Part shown: one piece after another, positions 43,422 to 55,004 of the stretch
Layout of the letters: every line of letters starts with the position of its first letter
Numbering within the stretch: the first letter of the stretch is position 1
Assembly: GCA_004194705.1 (NCBI GenBank)
Contig: SADC01001293.1
Coordinates: 1 to 64,000 of the forward strand
Reading direction: 5' to 3'
Source: Ditylenchus dipsaci
Lineage: Eukaryota; Nematoda; Chromadorea; Rhabditida; Anguinidae
DNA: 64,000 nt
The notes under the pieces: model-generated
Told to the model about the DNA's origin: nothing
The model's input: only the letters and a program-made list of their open reading frames with translations
The model's database searches: none
Made by a program: the position numbers and the translations under genes

Positions 43422-45733
43422 ATGAATCGACTGTCTAATTTTTTCTATGCTTTTATATCGCCTATTTGACCATCACCAGTAGTGTATATTGCCAAAGTGG
43501 TGGCAGTCTGCGTTCTGTGGACGTCAAGGGAAGTCTTCGATGTGGTAGTGTGCCAGCCGAAGGAGCCAGAGTCCAGGCAAGGGGGTGAATAGTTCTTTGA
43601 GCACAAATAATTATAATTGAATTCAGCTCTATCGCGTCAAATCAGAAAGTCTGTTAGCCTAAATGAATATTTTTTCAATAATATATTTGTAATTTCCATT
43701 AAGATGCCAGTGAAATAATTGATTCACGAACAGGCCAGTTTCTTTAATAATAAATTTTCTTGAAAATTTATTTTTGTTTTCTATTACGAACAAGTTTTGC
43801 TTTATTAAATTTGTTAACATAAATTCTTCTTTTCTCATTAAAAGACTTGTAAATCATTCTTAAATAAGTGCATTGGTCCGATAAGCTAACTAATTGAAAA
43901 TATACAGTAAAGTCAAACCTTGATATAGTGACATCCCTCAGGACGTCCTTGGGGTGTCACTATACTGAAGTGTTATTATATTAAAGTGTCACTTTAGTCA
44001 TTTTCTTTGATTCAAAACCAAACTAACTGACACCAAGGTGTCACTATATCGATATTTCAATGTATTATACTTTTGTAAATAATTTTAAAATATTTTAGTT
44101 GGTCCATCCGGTCTTTTTAACGTAAATGGAAACACTCAAGGCAAACCAATCAACCAGACTGACATTGAGCCCATACTCAGAATCTTCCATAAATGCGGAG
44201 ATGATGCTAAAAAGGTGTTTTTACAACTTAGTTTTAATAAGATGACAATTTCAAAGTTAGATAGTCTCCTTGGCCAGAACTAAAGTGTGGTAGAAAGAGT
44301 TTCCTCCACATAATACTTCAGTTTTTTTGATTGCATTATAAAATGAAAATTGGTAATTCTTCCATTAGGTTGTTTAGAAAGTTTTCGTAAATATTTTTCG
44401 AATATTGAGGCAACATTTTTTTTGATTTTGACAATTGATTCATAAACGTAATATACCACGTTATTGCCACTGAAATACCATACTAGATGCTGTTTTTGTA
44501 TTCTTCAGTTTATCGCGATGACTTGTTAGATTAGGGCTGAATATAAAGACCTCGAAATCGAGGAGTTTATATATTTTTTTGTTTTCAGCTCGTATTTAAA
44601 TAGTTTCTTCATTAACTAAAGATAGCATATTGTGTAGAACTTTAGCAGCTATTAAACCAATAGTGAAAATTTCAGAAAATTTGATCCAAAATTAAAAAAT
44701 CTAAAGGTTAGTGCACGAGATCTCTAAACATCTCAATACTTCTGTTTTGTGGTATTTTATTGCTGAAATTTTGAATAATCCTTATCTCAGATAAGCACGT
44801 TTAAATACGTTTTTCGGAAATTTAAAAGCGATTCTTTTTTTTGTCAAAGCAGTTTCTAATGCAAATCGACCATGCTGAGCACGAATCCGGTGTAAGAATC
44901 AATTGTGTGCAATAAAATCTTTACATCAAATCTTTTTTTGACATTTTAGGGTGTCTTTTAGGAGTTACTTTAAAAAAGTGCAAGTTTGAGCACAGTTCTC
45001 ACTAAACAAGTTTAACCTCTTTGAGCTTATCTTGTAGCACAAGAAAAGCGCCAAAAAATGCAATAAAATTCAGAATGGCTAACGGGGAATAAAGGTGTCA
45101 AACAAAGGTTCCCTTCTCAACTTTAAAATTTTTCAAAATGACAATTTTTCAAACTTTAGCCCTTTTCCGAACTTTTCAAATAATTTTGAAAAAACCTTGT
45201 AAACATTAGAAAGCTTTTGTAATGAAAAGTAAAATAAGCTATCATGAGTTTGGAATTAATTGAAAAATTAGGAATTAATTAAAAACTTGGACCTAGAGGG
45301 CTTTCAAAATTAGATGTGAAAAAAGTGGCACCTGATGACCGATTAACTTCAAACGGTTATTTCTCGGCTCCTGTAGTATCATTTTAAAAGAGTCCGGCCG
45401 TTTTAAGTTCCCCGTGGTCCAAGCTATAACAAAGGAACAAACTAAAAAAATTCATTTTTCCGTCATGGCCAATTTCTCGATAAGTGGTCTACTTTTTACA
45501 GATTGCGCCTTTTAAATTGTTTTCAGCTTTGTTGTTTTGCAGACTGGTCATCGACGCTTCCAACTGGGCATTCCAAAAGACTTTGTGAGCAACACACGCA
45601 TGGCCAAACACACATACGATATCGGAGAATACAACCTTGATGTGAGCTCTTAACTAGAATTTCATTTGATATGTACAAAAACAGTTTTTAGATTACCTAT
45701 CCAGGAGAAAAACGAGACAAAAACTTCCAGTAA
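43422..45733 (+). CDS. Transthyretin-like (TTL, PF01060-type) secreted protein
   Basis: Small secreted beta-sandwich proteins, strongly expanded in nematodes. Exon 1 (43422-43576): ATG, MNRLSNFF, then, after one base missing in the T-run, a hydrophobic signal segment (CFYIAYLTITSSVYC), followed by SVDVKGSLRCGSVPAEGARV, the family's VxGxLxCxxxPAxxxxV strand. A short tentative exon 43704-43733 would give ASEIIDSRT. Exon 44099-44214: VGPSGLFNVNGNT ... ILRIFHKC. Exon 45543-45641: TGHRRFQLGIPKDFV ... TYDIGEYNL. Exon 45692-45733: ITYPGEKRDKNFQ-stop; the family ends YDIGxxNLExxFPGExR. The donor after exon 1 is CAG/GCAAGG (GC-AG type). About five residues after strand one are unplaced, so the middle of the model is provisional. 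Confidence 0.8.
43905..44072. mobile_element. CAGTAAAGTCAAACCTTGATATAGTG element in TTL intron
   Basis: TA-CAGTAAAGTCAAACCTTGA start, with repeated GTGTCACTATA motifs on both strands and an imperfect right end (TATCGATATTTCAATGTA). pogo-like style; it stops 27 bp before the next TTL exon. Confidence 0.55.
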
Positions 45734-46680
45734 AGCATACTTCAAAAGTAATTTACAAAAAGATTCAGTAATATACTTATATCTTTATTAAGTGGTTTTT
45801 AATTGACTAAATAAAGCAGAATATATAACAAGTGAACTATCTGACTTTTTGACCTATAAACTTATTTTATAAAAAAAATTTAGATAAAAATTAAGGCGCT
45901 AAACAAAATACTTCGAGCTTTTTAATAGATTTATTAAAAAAACAATAAGTCTTCCATCCAGCACCAGATGGGTTCAAAACAACAGTATTTTTATTCAACA
46001 GAATACAACTAGACACACAATATTAATTACAACATTTAATGAAAAACTACTACAAAAGCTACAGCTAAGTGTGCGCAATCAAAACCAGAACATATTTTTA
46101 TAAGAAGAGACTATATTAACACTGTACGAATAATAGAAATTGACAAACTAGTTGACTCTGTTGATTCTAAATACTCCGGAGATCGAGGTGCTGGACTTGA
46201 GACTGGAATAAGCTTTTCTGTAGATCTGACTAGAGATGCTGGGAACTGGACTGAACTGGGAGCATAGTCACCAAACATAAGAGCTTAACCGAAGATTGAG
46301 AATTACGTTTGGCGCCGAATAGTTTCTCACTTGTTGTGGATTGAAGCGCTGGTGCTTTTGAGCTGAACTGGATGATTGAGTCTGAGACCCGAGGCTTATT
46401 ACCGGATCGGAGAGGTACCAATGGCTAAGCTTGACTGAATTTCCACTTGTTCCACTTGTCACCGGCGCAGGAGATTAGGCGTAAGTAGTCCTCCAACAAG
46501 AAATGTCCGCTAACACTGAAATTGTCCCCTCCTTATTAAGCGCCCAGAGGGTCAGAGACGGAGGGGTGTTATTTCTTTTTTTTCAAAATTTGAATGGAGA
46601 CGTTTTTTTGGCGGGACCATGTTTGACCGGCCAACATTTTTTGCCGTCATTTTGCCGATGACGAAATTCGTCAACTGGCC
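45734..46680. other. No firm gene; Ser-rich open frames at 46230-46462 (-)
   Basis: Downstream of TTL. Two overlapping minus-strand frames of about 63 codons, Ser/Gln-rich, with no recognised domain or splice context. Could be a 3' exon of a low-complexity protein, or chance. Confidence 0.3.
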
Positions 46681-48755
46681 AAATGAGTCGTGGTGGTGTA
46701 GGGGTAGGCTGCTCGACGACCCAAGTTTCATATTGAGAGTTCGACCCCGGATGGCAACATGTATTTTAATTGACGTCTGATTTTTTGGTAGGGTCTTCCT
46801 TTCTGCGGTGAACTAATTACTAGATTAAATTAAAATGAAGTGATTGAAAGGAGTGTAATTAATTAACATCTGTCTATATTATCAATGTGTCCTAATATTG
46901 TATTTGGTGAAATGTACAACTTAATTTTTATGTTGAAAGCTGAATCTCAGATTAAATCCCAACCACTAAAAACTTTTAAATGGGATTTGGAGGCTAGCGT
47001 GGTATTCTTGGACCAAGTGGAAATCCGGTCTACCAAATAGTATACAAGCCGTGGTTGACTTTCCTTGAGACTTTTCTTTTTCGTTCTGGGTTCAACCATC
47101 ATAATTTAGCTGATTTTAACGAGTAATTACGTTAATGGGTATAGTTATCACCATATAATGAAACTTAATCACCATATCCCTTTATCACCGATAAAAAAAA
47201 GTTTCCATCAAAAAAATCGTCCAAATTAGAGCAGAGTTGATTTTGAAATAAATTTTTGTTAAATTTTTTCACCAAGGTTTTTCGCTGTTCGCGTCCTACC
47301 ATGTTTAGACTGAGCCGATTTTTCTCACGTTTCAAACTATGCTAAATTTGTTGTTTGAGTTGTGATAGTAATGTATGCCGGCTGAATAGATTGTAAGTAT
47401 TATGTTGAGGGATCAATCCCACGAGGCAACACAATCTTTTAACCGGGATTTCAATGGGCAGATCCGAATGGTTCGGTTTTTTTAGGATTCAAACTGAATC
47501 AGCCAAGTACAAAATCTTTCGGACCATCACTGTGTTATTGCGATGCGTGAATTGTCGAACATGATGAAGGTTCAATACCATCAGCAATTTTTTGAAAACT
47601 CTTAGCCTGGCTGGAAGCAATACAGTCTACCAAACAGACTACAAGCCTGCATGGCTGACTAAAAAAGACAGTCGAGCTCTTTCGGAGTGCTCTGACCAAT
47701 CTGAGACTATTATCAATTAGTTCTTATTAGAAGTTCACTTAATAGTAAATTCTGAAATGAAATTTGTTTCACTTTTTGGCCAGGGTTTTCACCGGCCAAG
47801 TACGAAATATTTCAGTGATTTGGCGGTGGAAATAGTTACCAAACCCAAGAAATGTTTTGAGATAGTGCAGTGTGTGAATTTTTGGGCTTCCCAACCCGGT
47901 GTTATCAAAATGTTAAATAGTACAATGGACCTCGTGTAATGGGTAGGCTATTATTCAACAACCCAAGTTTCATGATGAGGTTTCGATCCCAGGTGGTGAC
48001 AAAACTTTTTTATCTGGGTCCGATCTCGAATTCTATGGTTTCCGGGGTTCTGGTCAGATCAGCTAGGTGAGAAATGGTTGGTCATTTTTGGTTGTGAAAA
48101 TAACCGCCTCTTCTGTCAATCTGCTGTGACAGTGGCTGAATTGTTGGATAACCTTATTTTTATGGTGAGTGTTCGGTCAAGGCTTGTAACAAAATCTTTT
48201 AATCGAAGTAACAATGCCTAATTGTTCTGTTATTGGTAGCTCGGATTTGACCGGTCCAATGAAAAAGACTTCGCCATATAAGCTGTAAAAATAGCCTCTC
48301 TTCCTCACCAATGTGTCTAAATAGTATAGTTAGTCAAATGTACAGCTTAATTTTTATGATGAGGATTGAATCCCGGATGCTAAGCAAAAAAAATTTTATA
48401 GGATGCGGAGCCTAGCAATTAGAAAGCCCGGTCTACCCAATAATATACAGACCATGGCTGACTTTACTGTGCACATTTTCTTTTTGTTGTAAATTCAATG
48501 ATAGTAACTAAGGTGATTTTTATGACTGATTATCTGAATCACCATATACCATATTCTCTCTAATAGAACACTACTCGATATTAAAACACCACTCTATATT
48601 AGAGCACATCCCTTAGGGCCAAAACTAGTGGGTGAACCATGTTTTATTGTATTTTTTAACGTGAATTCAAAAAATTTTTAAGGTATGAAAATAGAGCACT
48701 ATGGTGTTCTATTAGAGAGAATACGTTAAGGAAACTTAATCACCATATCCGTGTA

Positions 48756-50312
48756 CAGGGTGTCTCAAAATTACGTTAACACTACGTGTCCAATGACGCG
48801 GCAAAAGTCGCAGTCACAGTCACAGTCGCAGTCGCAGTCACAGTCACACTCACAGTGTGTGTCCAATGACGCGGCAAAAAAGTCGCAGTCACAGTCACAG
48901 TCGCAGTCGCAGTCACAGTGTGTGTCCAATGACGCGGAAAGGTGTTTTTGTCACACATTCACTTTTTTGTCACAGATTGGGTTCTCGACATGAAATACAC
49001 AATTTTTAATTTTTTGTGTGAAATTCAGGGTGGGTAAAGACCAGATGGCTCAGGACCCACTCCGGAATGGCCAAAAGGCCAAAATAATTGGTTTTCTGGG
49101 GTTTACTAAAGGGGGAGTAAACTTTTTGAGAAAAATCGATTGAGCGGATCAGATTTCGGGTCCGATCGGCTTAATCGCCCACAACTCCACCCTGAACCAC
49201 TAAAAACCACCATAAACCTGGAATTCTGAGCGATCAAGCCGATCGGACCCGAAATCTTATCCGCTCAATCGATTTTTCTCAAAAAGTTTACTCCCCCTTT
49301 AGTAAACCCCCAGAAAACCAATTATTTCGGCCTTTTGGCCATTCCGGAGTGGGTCCTGAGCTATCTGGTCTTCCCTCACCCTGAATTTCACTCAAAAAAA
49401 TTCAAAAATTGTTAATTTCGTGTCGAGACCAAGGAAGCCCAATACAAAATACAGTCACAGTGTGTGTCCAATGACGCGGAAAAGTGTGACTGCGACTGTG
49501 ACTGCGACGTAAATTCAAATCGATTTGAAGCGTCAGTCGCAGTCGCAATCACAGTCGCAGTCACACTTTTCCGCGCTATTGGACACACACTGTGACTGTG
49601 ACTGCGACTGTGACTGTGACTGCGACTGTGACTGCGACTGTTGATGTGTGTCCAATGACGCGGAAAAGTCGCAGTCGCAGTCGCAGTCACACTTTTCCGC
49701 GTCATTGGACACGTAGTGTAACATTTGCAAACTCAATATTTTCGTTCAAATTACAGTTTTTCTTTTTCGTTTATTTATTTGATACGCTTGTTTTTGGTTT
49801 GTTTTATCACTTGAATCTCATTTGCTTAATAGTCTTCGAGTTTATCCATTGAATTAATTTCTGGCGCACTCTTTTTAATATTTTACGTGCACGCTCGAAG
49901 TCGGTTCATCGAATTAATTCCTATCAATTTTGCAGACATTGTTGCAGTCAAGGGAGGGGACTACGCGCTGATTTCGTCCTTCTTCGTCATCAAAGTCTTA
50001 GATTCGCGCGAATTGGGCAGCTATACGGAGTGGCAGGCAAACAATCAGCAATGTGGTTCGTCGATCGGAAGAAACTAGTACTAGCAAAAACCCATTGTAG
50101 TTATCGTTCTCTGTTGTCATGTTTGATGTTATTATTTGGGACTTCGTGTGAGAGATGTGCTCAGTAGTGAATAAAGATTCCTGTTCCCGTCTTACAAGCG
50201 CTATTTTATGGAAGTTTCCGTGGGTTGACACCCAAAAATTCGGAAACGGGCCGCTACGGTGTTATGCTGCCCGATTTTTCCTTAAATGTTAACGTAATTT
50301 TGACACACCCTG
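48756..50312. mobile_element. CAGGGTGTCTCAAAATTACG-ended TIR element carrying a host-like exon
   Basis: TIRs CAGGGTGTCTCAAAATTACG / CGTAATTTTGACACACCCTG flanked by TA, about 1557 bp. Sub-terminal arrays of (CAGTCG/CAGTCA)n on both sides (48805-48930; inverted, 49450-49720) are joined to CCAATGACGCGG motifs. 49024-49400 is a nested near-perfect palindrome (centre near 49210). 49740-50230 is unique and contains an exon-like segment. No transposase. Confidence 0.8.
49936..50078 (+). pseudogene. Exon-like segment captured in a TIR element
   Basis: After an acceptor (AATTTTGCAG) an open frame reads DIVAVKGGDYALISSFFVIK, then about 27 residues to TAG (50076-50078), followed by AATAAA at 50170-50175. 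Base composition is richer in GC than its surroundings. This looks like the 3' terminal exon and poly(A) signal of a gene, carried within the element. I do not recognise the family; a truncated gene is the likeliest reading. Confidence 0.45.
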
Positions 50313-51924
50313 TATGACCGATTCGAAAAAGTTATAATAAGTAGGCATAAAATCGAAGCACAGTAAGTTTTGAAATAAAATTTTTGTTAAATTTTTTGAG
50401 CAAGGGATGGCGACGTAACATGCTTAGACCAAGGCATATTTTTCTATTATTTTAAGCTGTGATAAAGGCAGCAACTTTAAACATTAGTCGTGATAATGAG
50501 GTAATCCAATAACTTAGATTTAAAGTATTGTGATGAACCCCCTATATGGCGCCAGGGAGAAGGTTAGAGGGTGGTTTCAAGAGGAAAGTTAGAGACAAAA
50601 AGGAAAGGGGGTTCTTTAAACATGTCCAAAGATTGACGATGGGGGTTCGATCCCGGCTAGCGGACGACATGTTGAAATGAGGGGGCACACTGCCAACCAG
50701 GGGAAGGTGGTACCGAAGGGGGACCCAACCAAACAATTAGCATATGCCCATCGGCTGACCTCGTCCACCTACCCTTATTTGGCACCAGGGAGGAAGTTAG
50801 AGACGGAGGGTGGTGTCAACTAGATCGTAAGAGACGGAGGGTGGGTGTTCACACTAATATCTGTGTCTCTTCCTGCAGATAGATTACGAAATATCCGGCC
50901 TGGTCAGTGTCCAGATTTCGGACCTATAAGGGAGTTGTTTGAATGAAAAATTTTCGCGGCTTTTTTCAAAAAGCTGAACGGGAACGCTTTTGTGGCGGGA
51001 CCAAGTTTGACTGGCCCGAGTTTTTTTCTGCCGGACTTTTACCGATGACGAAATTCGTCAACTGGCCCAATGAGTCGTGGTGCAGTGGGTAAACTGTTGA
51101 TAACGTAATTAGTACGTTGAGAGTTCAATCCGCGCTGGCGAATAATTTTTATTATTGATGTTTGGATTAGACGCTGCTACTCCAAGTTTATTTTGCCCAA
51201 GTCAAGCAATATACCCCTCTTGCTTTTTTTTTCCTGGGTCCATTCGGATCAAGTTCTGGTCAAGTGGAAAAAGTGTCGGCATTTTGGCTTTATGAATAGC
51301 CATCTATTTTGCCAATGTGTCATAATTGTCTAGTAGGTGAGGTGTATTTGTTAAGAGTTTTTCATTAGTAAAGCTGGAACTATAAGCTATTCTCTAGTTC
51401 GACTGCCACATGTGCTCTACTAAACTCTTTCTCTCCGATAAATGACCGTCCAGGCTATCAATGTGTTTTTTTGGCGTAGTAGGCTGATTTGATAATGGTG
51501 TTCCAACCTTGGCAGGCAAAAAATGTTTTAATCATAATTTAAAGTAAAACAGTTTGGTTTCTCAGGGGTTCGGGTCGAACGGGTCGGTTACGAACTGTTA
51601 TGGCTGTATGAAAAGCCGTCCCTTCTAGCACTGTGGGTTTCGTCTGTGTAAATAGTCTGTCCGTCCTATCAGTGTGTCATGATTATGTAGTTGATGAAAT
51701 GTACAACTTAATGTTCATGATGAGTGTATCTATAACCATTTAGTGCAACTGGATAACTGACCTTTCATACATGTGGGCTTTTAGTTGACTAACATATATT
51801 CTCTGCTAAGTGGGCAGATTCTCCCTTTCTAATAAACAGTGTCCCTGTCTGATAACCAGGTGTTTTCCAATAAACAAGCCTTGTGAATTGTGAATTAATT
51901 ACTAGAGGTGATTAAATGAGATAA

Positions 51925-51990
51925 TTACAAGTGATGTCTATGGTGATTACACTCATTGGAGTGTAATCACCATAGACATCACCATATGTG
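51925..51990. repeat. Short perfect palindrome
   Basis: GTGATGTCTATGGTGATTAC, then a short spacer, then its reverse complement: a strong hairpin with about 25-bp arms. No coding role seen. Confidence 0.75.
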
Positions 51991-53309
51991 TAACCTCAAT
52001 CACCACGACTATTCGAAGGGGTTCATCTAGTTTCAGAACGCTGCTGATTTTTAATACTTGATATTCTGGCCTGTATTTTTATCATCCGAAACATAAGTCC
52101 CGCGGTTGTACTATTCAGTACTCAGAATGCAATTGCTGACCATTTTAATGGATTCCTACAAGTCCAAAAAATACTATTGAATTTCGAAAAAACTATTCCA
52201 GTCGTAAGGCTGAAGGCAGTTGTAAGGCCGGCTCTCTGACAAACCGGCACTGTGAAAAGACCTTATTTGGCTGGCTGAAAAAGAGGTTAAACAAAGCTCA
52301 TCCCGAAAGACTTCTACCCTTGACAACCATGTCGAGGGCAGACCTTATCTGAGATTTCTTTTAGCTAGAGAGGGTTACGTTACACGATGAGTTTATCTAA
52401 TATAATTTCATGTAGTTGAAATCAATACACTACGGAGAATTACTGGAGGTTATACAGTATGTGGTCATGAATTTGACAACGGAAAAAAACTTGAGAAAGC
52501 TTTTGCATTTTTCTAAGAACACGAAATGCAGATCAAAAAATTTACTAGGTCGCAGCTTGAATTTAGCTAATGTATATCCCTGTAATTTTTGTCAGAAAAA
52601 CTGGTGGAATTTTAAAAAATTGGTGTAGGAAACGCCTTGCTCGGCCGATTTTTGAAATTTTCGGGAATCTCTACAACACACAAATTTTGTTTGAAACCAT
52701 GAATTGTCCAACTCACATGATACAGCCTTTTTCTGTTCTATCAGTTGTAGGTTTGAGAAGAGGCTCTATGTTTAGAGATTTTGTATTCTTTACTGTACCT
52801 AAATTCATAATGAGTTTCAAACACGCTAAGAATATGATTTTCTGTGAAAACATTCTAGAGAAGTGGATTAAATAACAGTTATGATCGAAATTTCTTTGAG
52901 AAATCGAATTGAATTCTTCTTCATTTTTGCACCAGTTTTTGTGACTCACTCTGTAGGTTTGGAGGTGATATGTGCTGCATCAGGGGTTTACGCTTAAAGT
53001 GAACCAGATTCAGGATCACATGTCCAGTCTTATTTACCTAATTATCTTAAATGGCAAGGGTTATAGCCACCTTCACAAAAGATCCAGTGTTATATATCTA
53101 GTTTTTTTCCAGTGATGTTTCTAGTGGCCACACCATCCAGTGTCAGTGACCTCTAAAATTAAATTGTATCCACTGTTATATATCTGAAACACCTACTGGT
53201 GGCTAATACTTAACTTGGAAGGCCGCTATAAAAACATAGTAGAGTTACCAAATACTATCCAGCGTTCTTTCTCCCGTCTGAATGATATCCAGTGCTTAAT
53301 AATAATAAA
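51991..53309. other. No gene recognised; ATCCAGTGTTATAT repeats
   Basis: Two overlapping open frames (52416-52628 and 52570-52875) have no recognised motif. 53020-53300 has scattered copies of ATCCAGTGTTATATATCT. The right boundary is the Helitron end at 53310. Confidence 0.4.
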
Positions 53310-54161
53310 CTAGCTTGACTGGCGCCTCTGGCGCCTTTTAAAAACTTTTTGCAAAAAACCTTAACGAAATAACTTTATTCAGAAAACGACAAACAACAAA
53401 CGAATATGAGACAAAACGGACAAAAATGAAATGGGATACTATGTTCATGGATTTTTTTTCCGATTCTTTTGCTTTCCCCTTCTTCTTCTTCTTCTGGAAC
53501 TTCTGAGCGGCGGGTCTTGACGATTCGACGGAGCGGGAGATCAGCGGGAGACCAGTAGCGGCTTTTTTGTTTTTTGGCCTAATTAAATTAAAACCTCCTT
53601 CCACACAATATTTTTTACTTTATTTTCATTCTTGGGATTAACAGCGACCTTTAAAAATTCCCATGCCCGCGCTCTGGAGAACGCGACATAGGTCATTCCG
53701 TGGGTCAAAACTGGATCATTTAAATCTATTCCTACAAATTCCAGAGTTTGACCCTGACTTTTATTTATCGTCATAGCAAAACATGGCTTGACTGGAAACT
53801 GTCTACGGTACAAAACAAAGGGTAATTTTGAGCTTGTTAGTGAAACTTTCGGGATAAAAACTATTTGTCCTGCTTGTTAAAAGATCATAAAATTAATTCA
53901 CGACCACCACCAATTAATGACTCACTTCTGAGCGTTTGGATAGAATGCACCACCTTGCTGCCATCGTTATCTTGGTTATGAATCGAGAAATTGAAATTCA
54001 ACGTAAAAACAACAGAAGTGAATAACAATGAACGAAGACAAAAATATCAGACCTAATCAACTAATAAGAGTATGAGCTGGCGCAGATACAATACAGCAAA
54101 CTCTAATCAACGGCGATTCTGCGCCGAAAAATTCACCCTAACTACAATTACTAAATGACTA
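53310..54161 (-). mobile_element. Helitron 3' portion
   Basis: On the minus strand the element ends ...GGCGCCAGAGGCGCC, AGTCAAG, CTAG, followed by T. This is the 3' signature of Helitrons: a short GC hairpin (53321-53335) about 7 nt before CTAG, with insertion between A and T. Upstream lies helicase coding sequence. The 5' (right) limit is uncertain; I stop at the start of the inverted arm at 54162. Confidence 0.8.
53583..53876 (-). pseudogene. Helitron Rep/helicase C-terminus (Pif1-like)
   Basis: Frame ends 53583. It reads FIPKVSL...LPFVLYRRQFPVKP, then AMTINKSQGQTLEFVGIDL and HGMTYVAFSRARAW, ending NENKVKNIVWKEVL. These are the last motifs of the superfamily 1B helicase typical of Helitrons (RRQFP, TINKSQGQ, YVAxSR). 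The Rep domain and Walker motifs are missing to the right, so this is a 5'-truncated copy. Confidence 0.9.
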
Positions 54162-55004
54162 TACCCGAACCACCAAGATTGGATCCGAACTACTTAGAAA
54201 CCCCTTAACAACCAAATGAGGCACGAACTACCTGGATGCCCCTAACCATCAGGAACGTAGAGAAGGAAAGTGGGCGGTAATTTTGTAGGCCAGAAGGGGG
54301 GGTAGTGGATATACAGGTAGGGGTAATAAGGGGAGTATGTGATGAATTAACACATACCTCCCATTAAAATTTCAAAATAGGGTACAGGTGCCGAGAAGCC
54401 CCTTTGAAAACTAGTTATAAAATATTTCGATATGGAAGCCCTGTGTTAACCAGCACTCGAAATTGTGTACTCCTAATTTTGTACTAGCTAAACCAATATA
54501 AATAGAAAAAGTTGCAAAATATTACTAATGAAGTCAAGTGTCGATATAACGGCACCCTGTGGACTGGTTAAAGGTGTCGTTGTATGGGGGATATTTTTTT
54601 CACAGCATTTTTTCGAAATCCAGTAGAGAACAAACAACAAAGAGCAAAAAGAGAGATAACATAAAAAACGGTGAAGACTAGAAATGAGCAAATTTTTCAC
54701 AACTCCTTTTAAAATTCAAATTTAGTTTGCAAAAACTAATCTTAAATCTGATTTTTTTTTATCAAAACAGAAGAGTTCCGTTATATCGGGACTAGTTTGA
54801 CTGCTTGCGACCGTTTTTTTTGATACCAAGAACGTCGTTATAACGGGGGCAAAAGTTTTCGTGTTTCTCTGTCGGTCATTAGTTTATAGATCTACTATAA
54901 ACTAATCTATGCATTTGGCCATGTTTGAGAGCAGCAAATGTAATTAATTCGTGTTATTCTGACTGTTTGTGTTATAAAACTGAAAATTAAGGTTTACCAA
55001 CTAA
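54162..55004. repeat. 843-bp inverted arm, left copy
   Basis: Near-identical reverse complement of 60624-61465. From the outside in it contains the TCCTGGTGGTT-type minisatellite text, a GGGGTAGTGG segment, and a pogo-like unit (GTGTCGATATAACGGCACC ... GGTGTCGTTGTA). Arms share boundaries at both ends (ACCAACTAA inner, TACCCGAACC outer). Either long TIRs of one element or an inverted duplication. Confidence 0.9.

Larger units (their letters stand above)
46681..51910. repeat. Array of diverged tRNA-like (SINE-like) units
   Basis: At least six diverged units, spaced several hundred bp apart. Each has an A-box-like TGGTGTAGGGGTAGGCT or GTAATGGGTAGGCT, then a B-box-like GAGTTCGACCCCGG / GGTTTCGATCCCAGG / GAGTTCAATCCGCG, followed by TTTTAAT and a shared tail such as CAATGTGTCNTAAT...GAAATGTACAACTTAAT. 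Best units: 46684-46755, 47929-47990, 48310-48400, 50635-50665, 51068-51140, 51680-51730. No unit folds into an intact tRNA, so I call them SINE-like relics. Confidence 0.6.

Noticed and set aside
48751..49736. Ser/Gln-rich repeat proteins on both strands
   Set aside because: They are (CAGTCG)n and (CAGTCA)n arrays next to TIRs; frames exist on both strands only because of the simple repeat.
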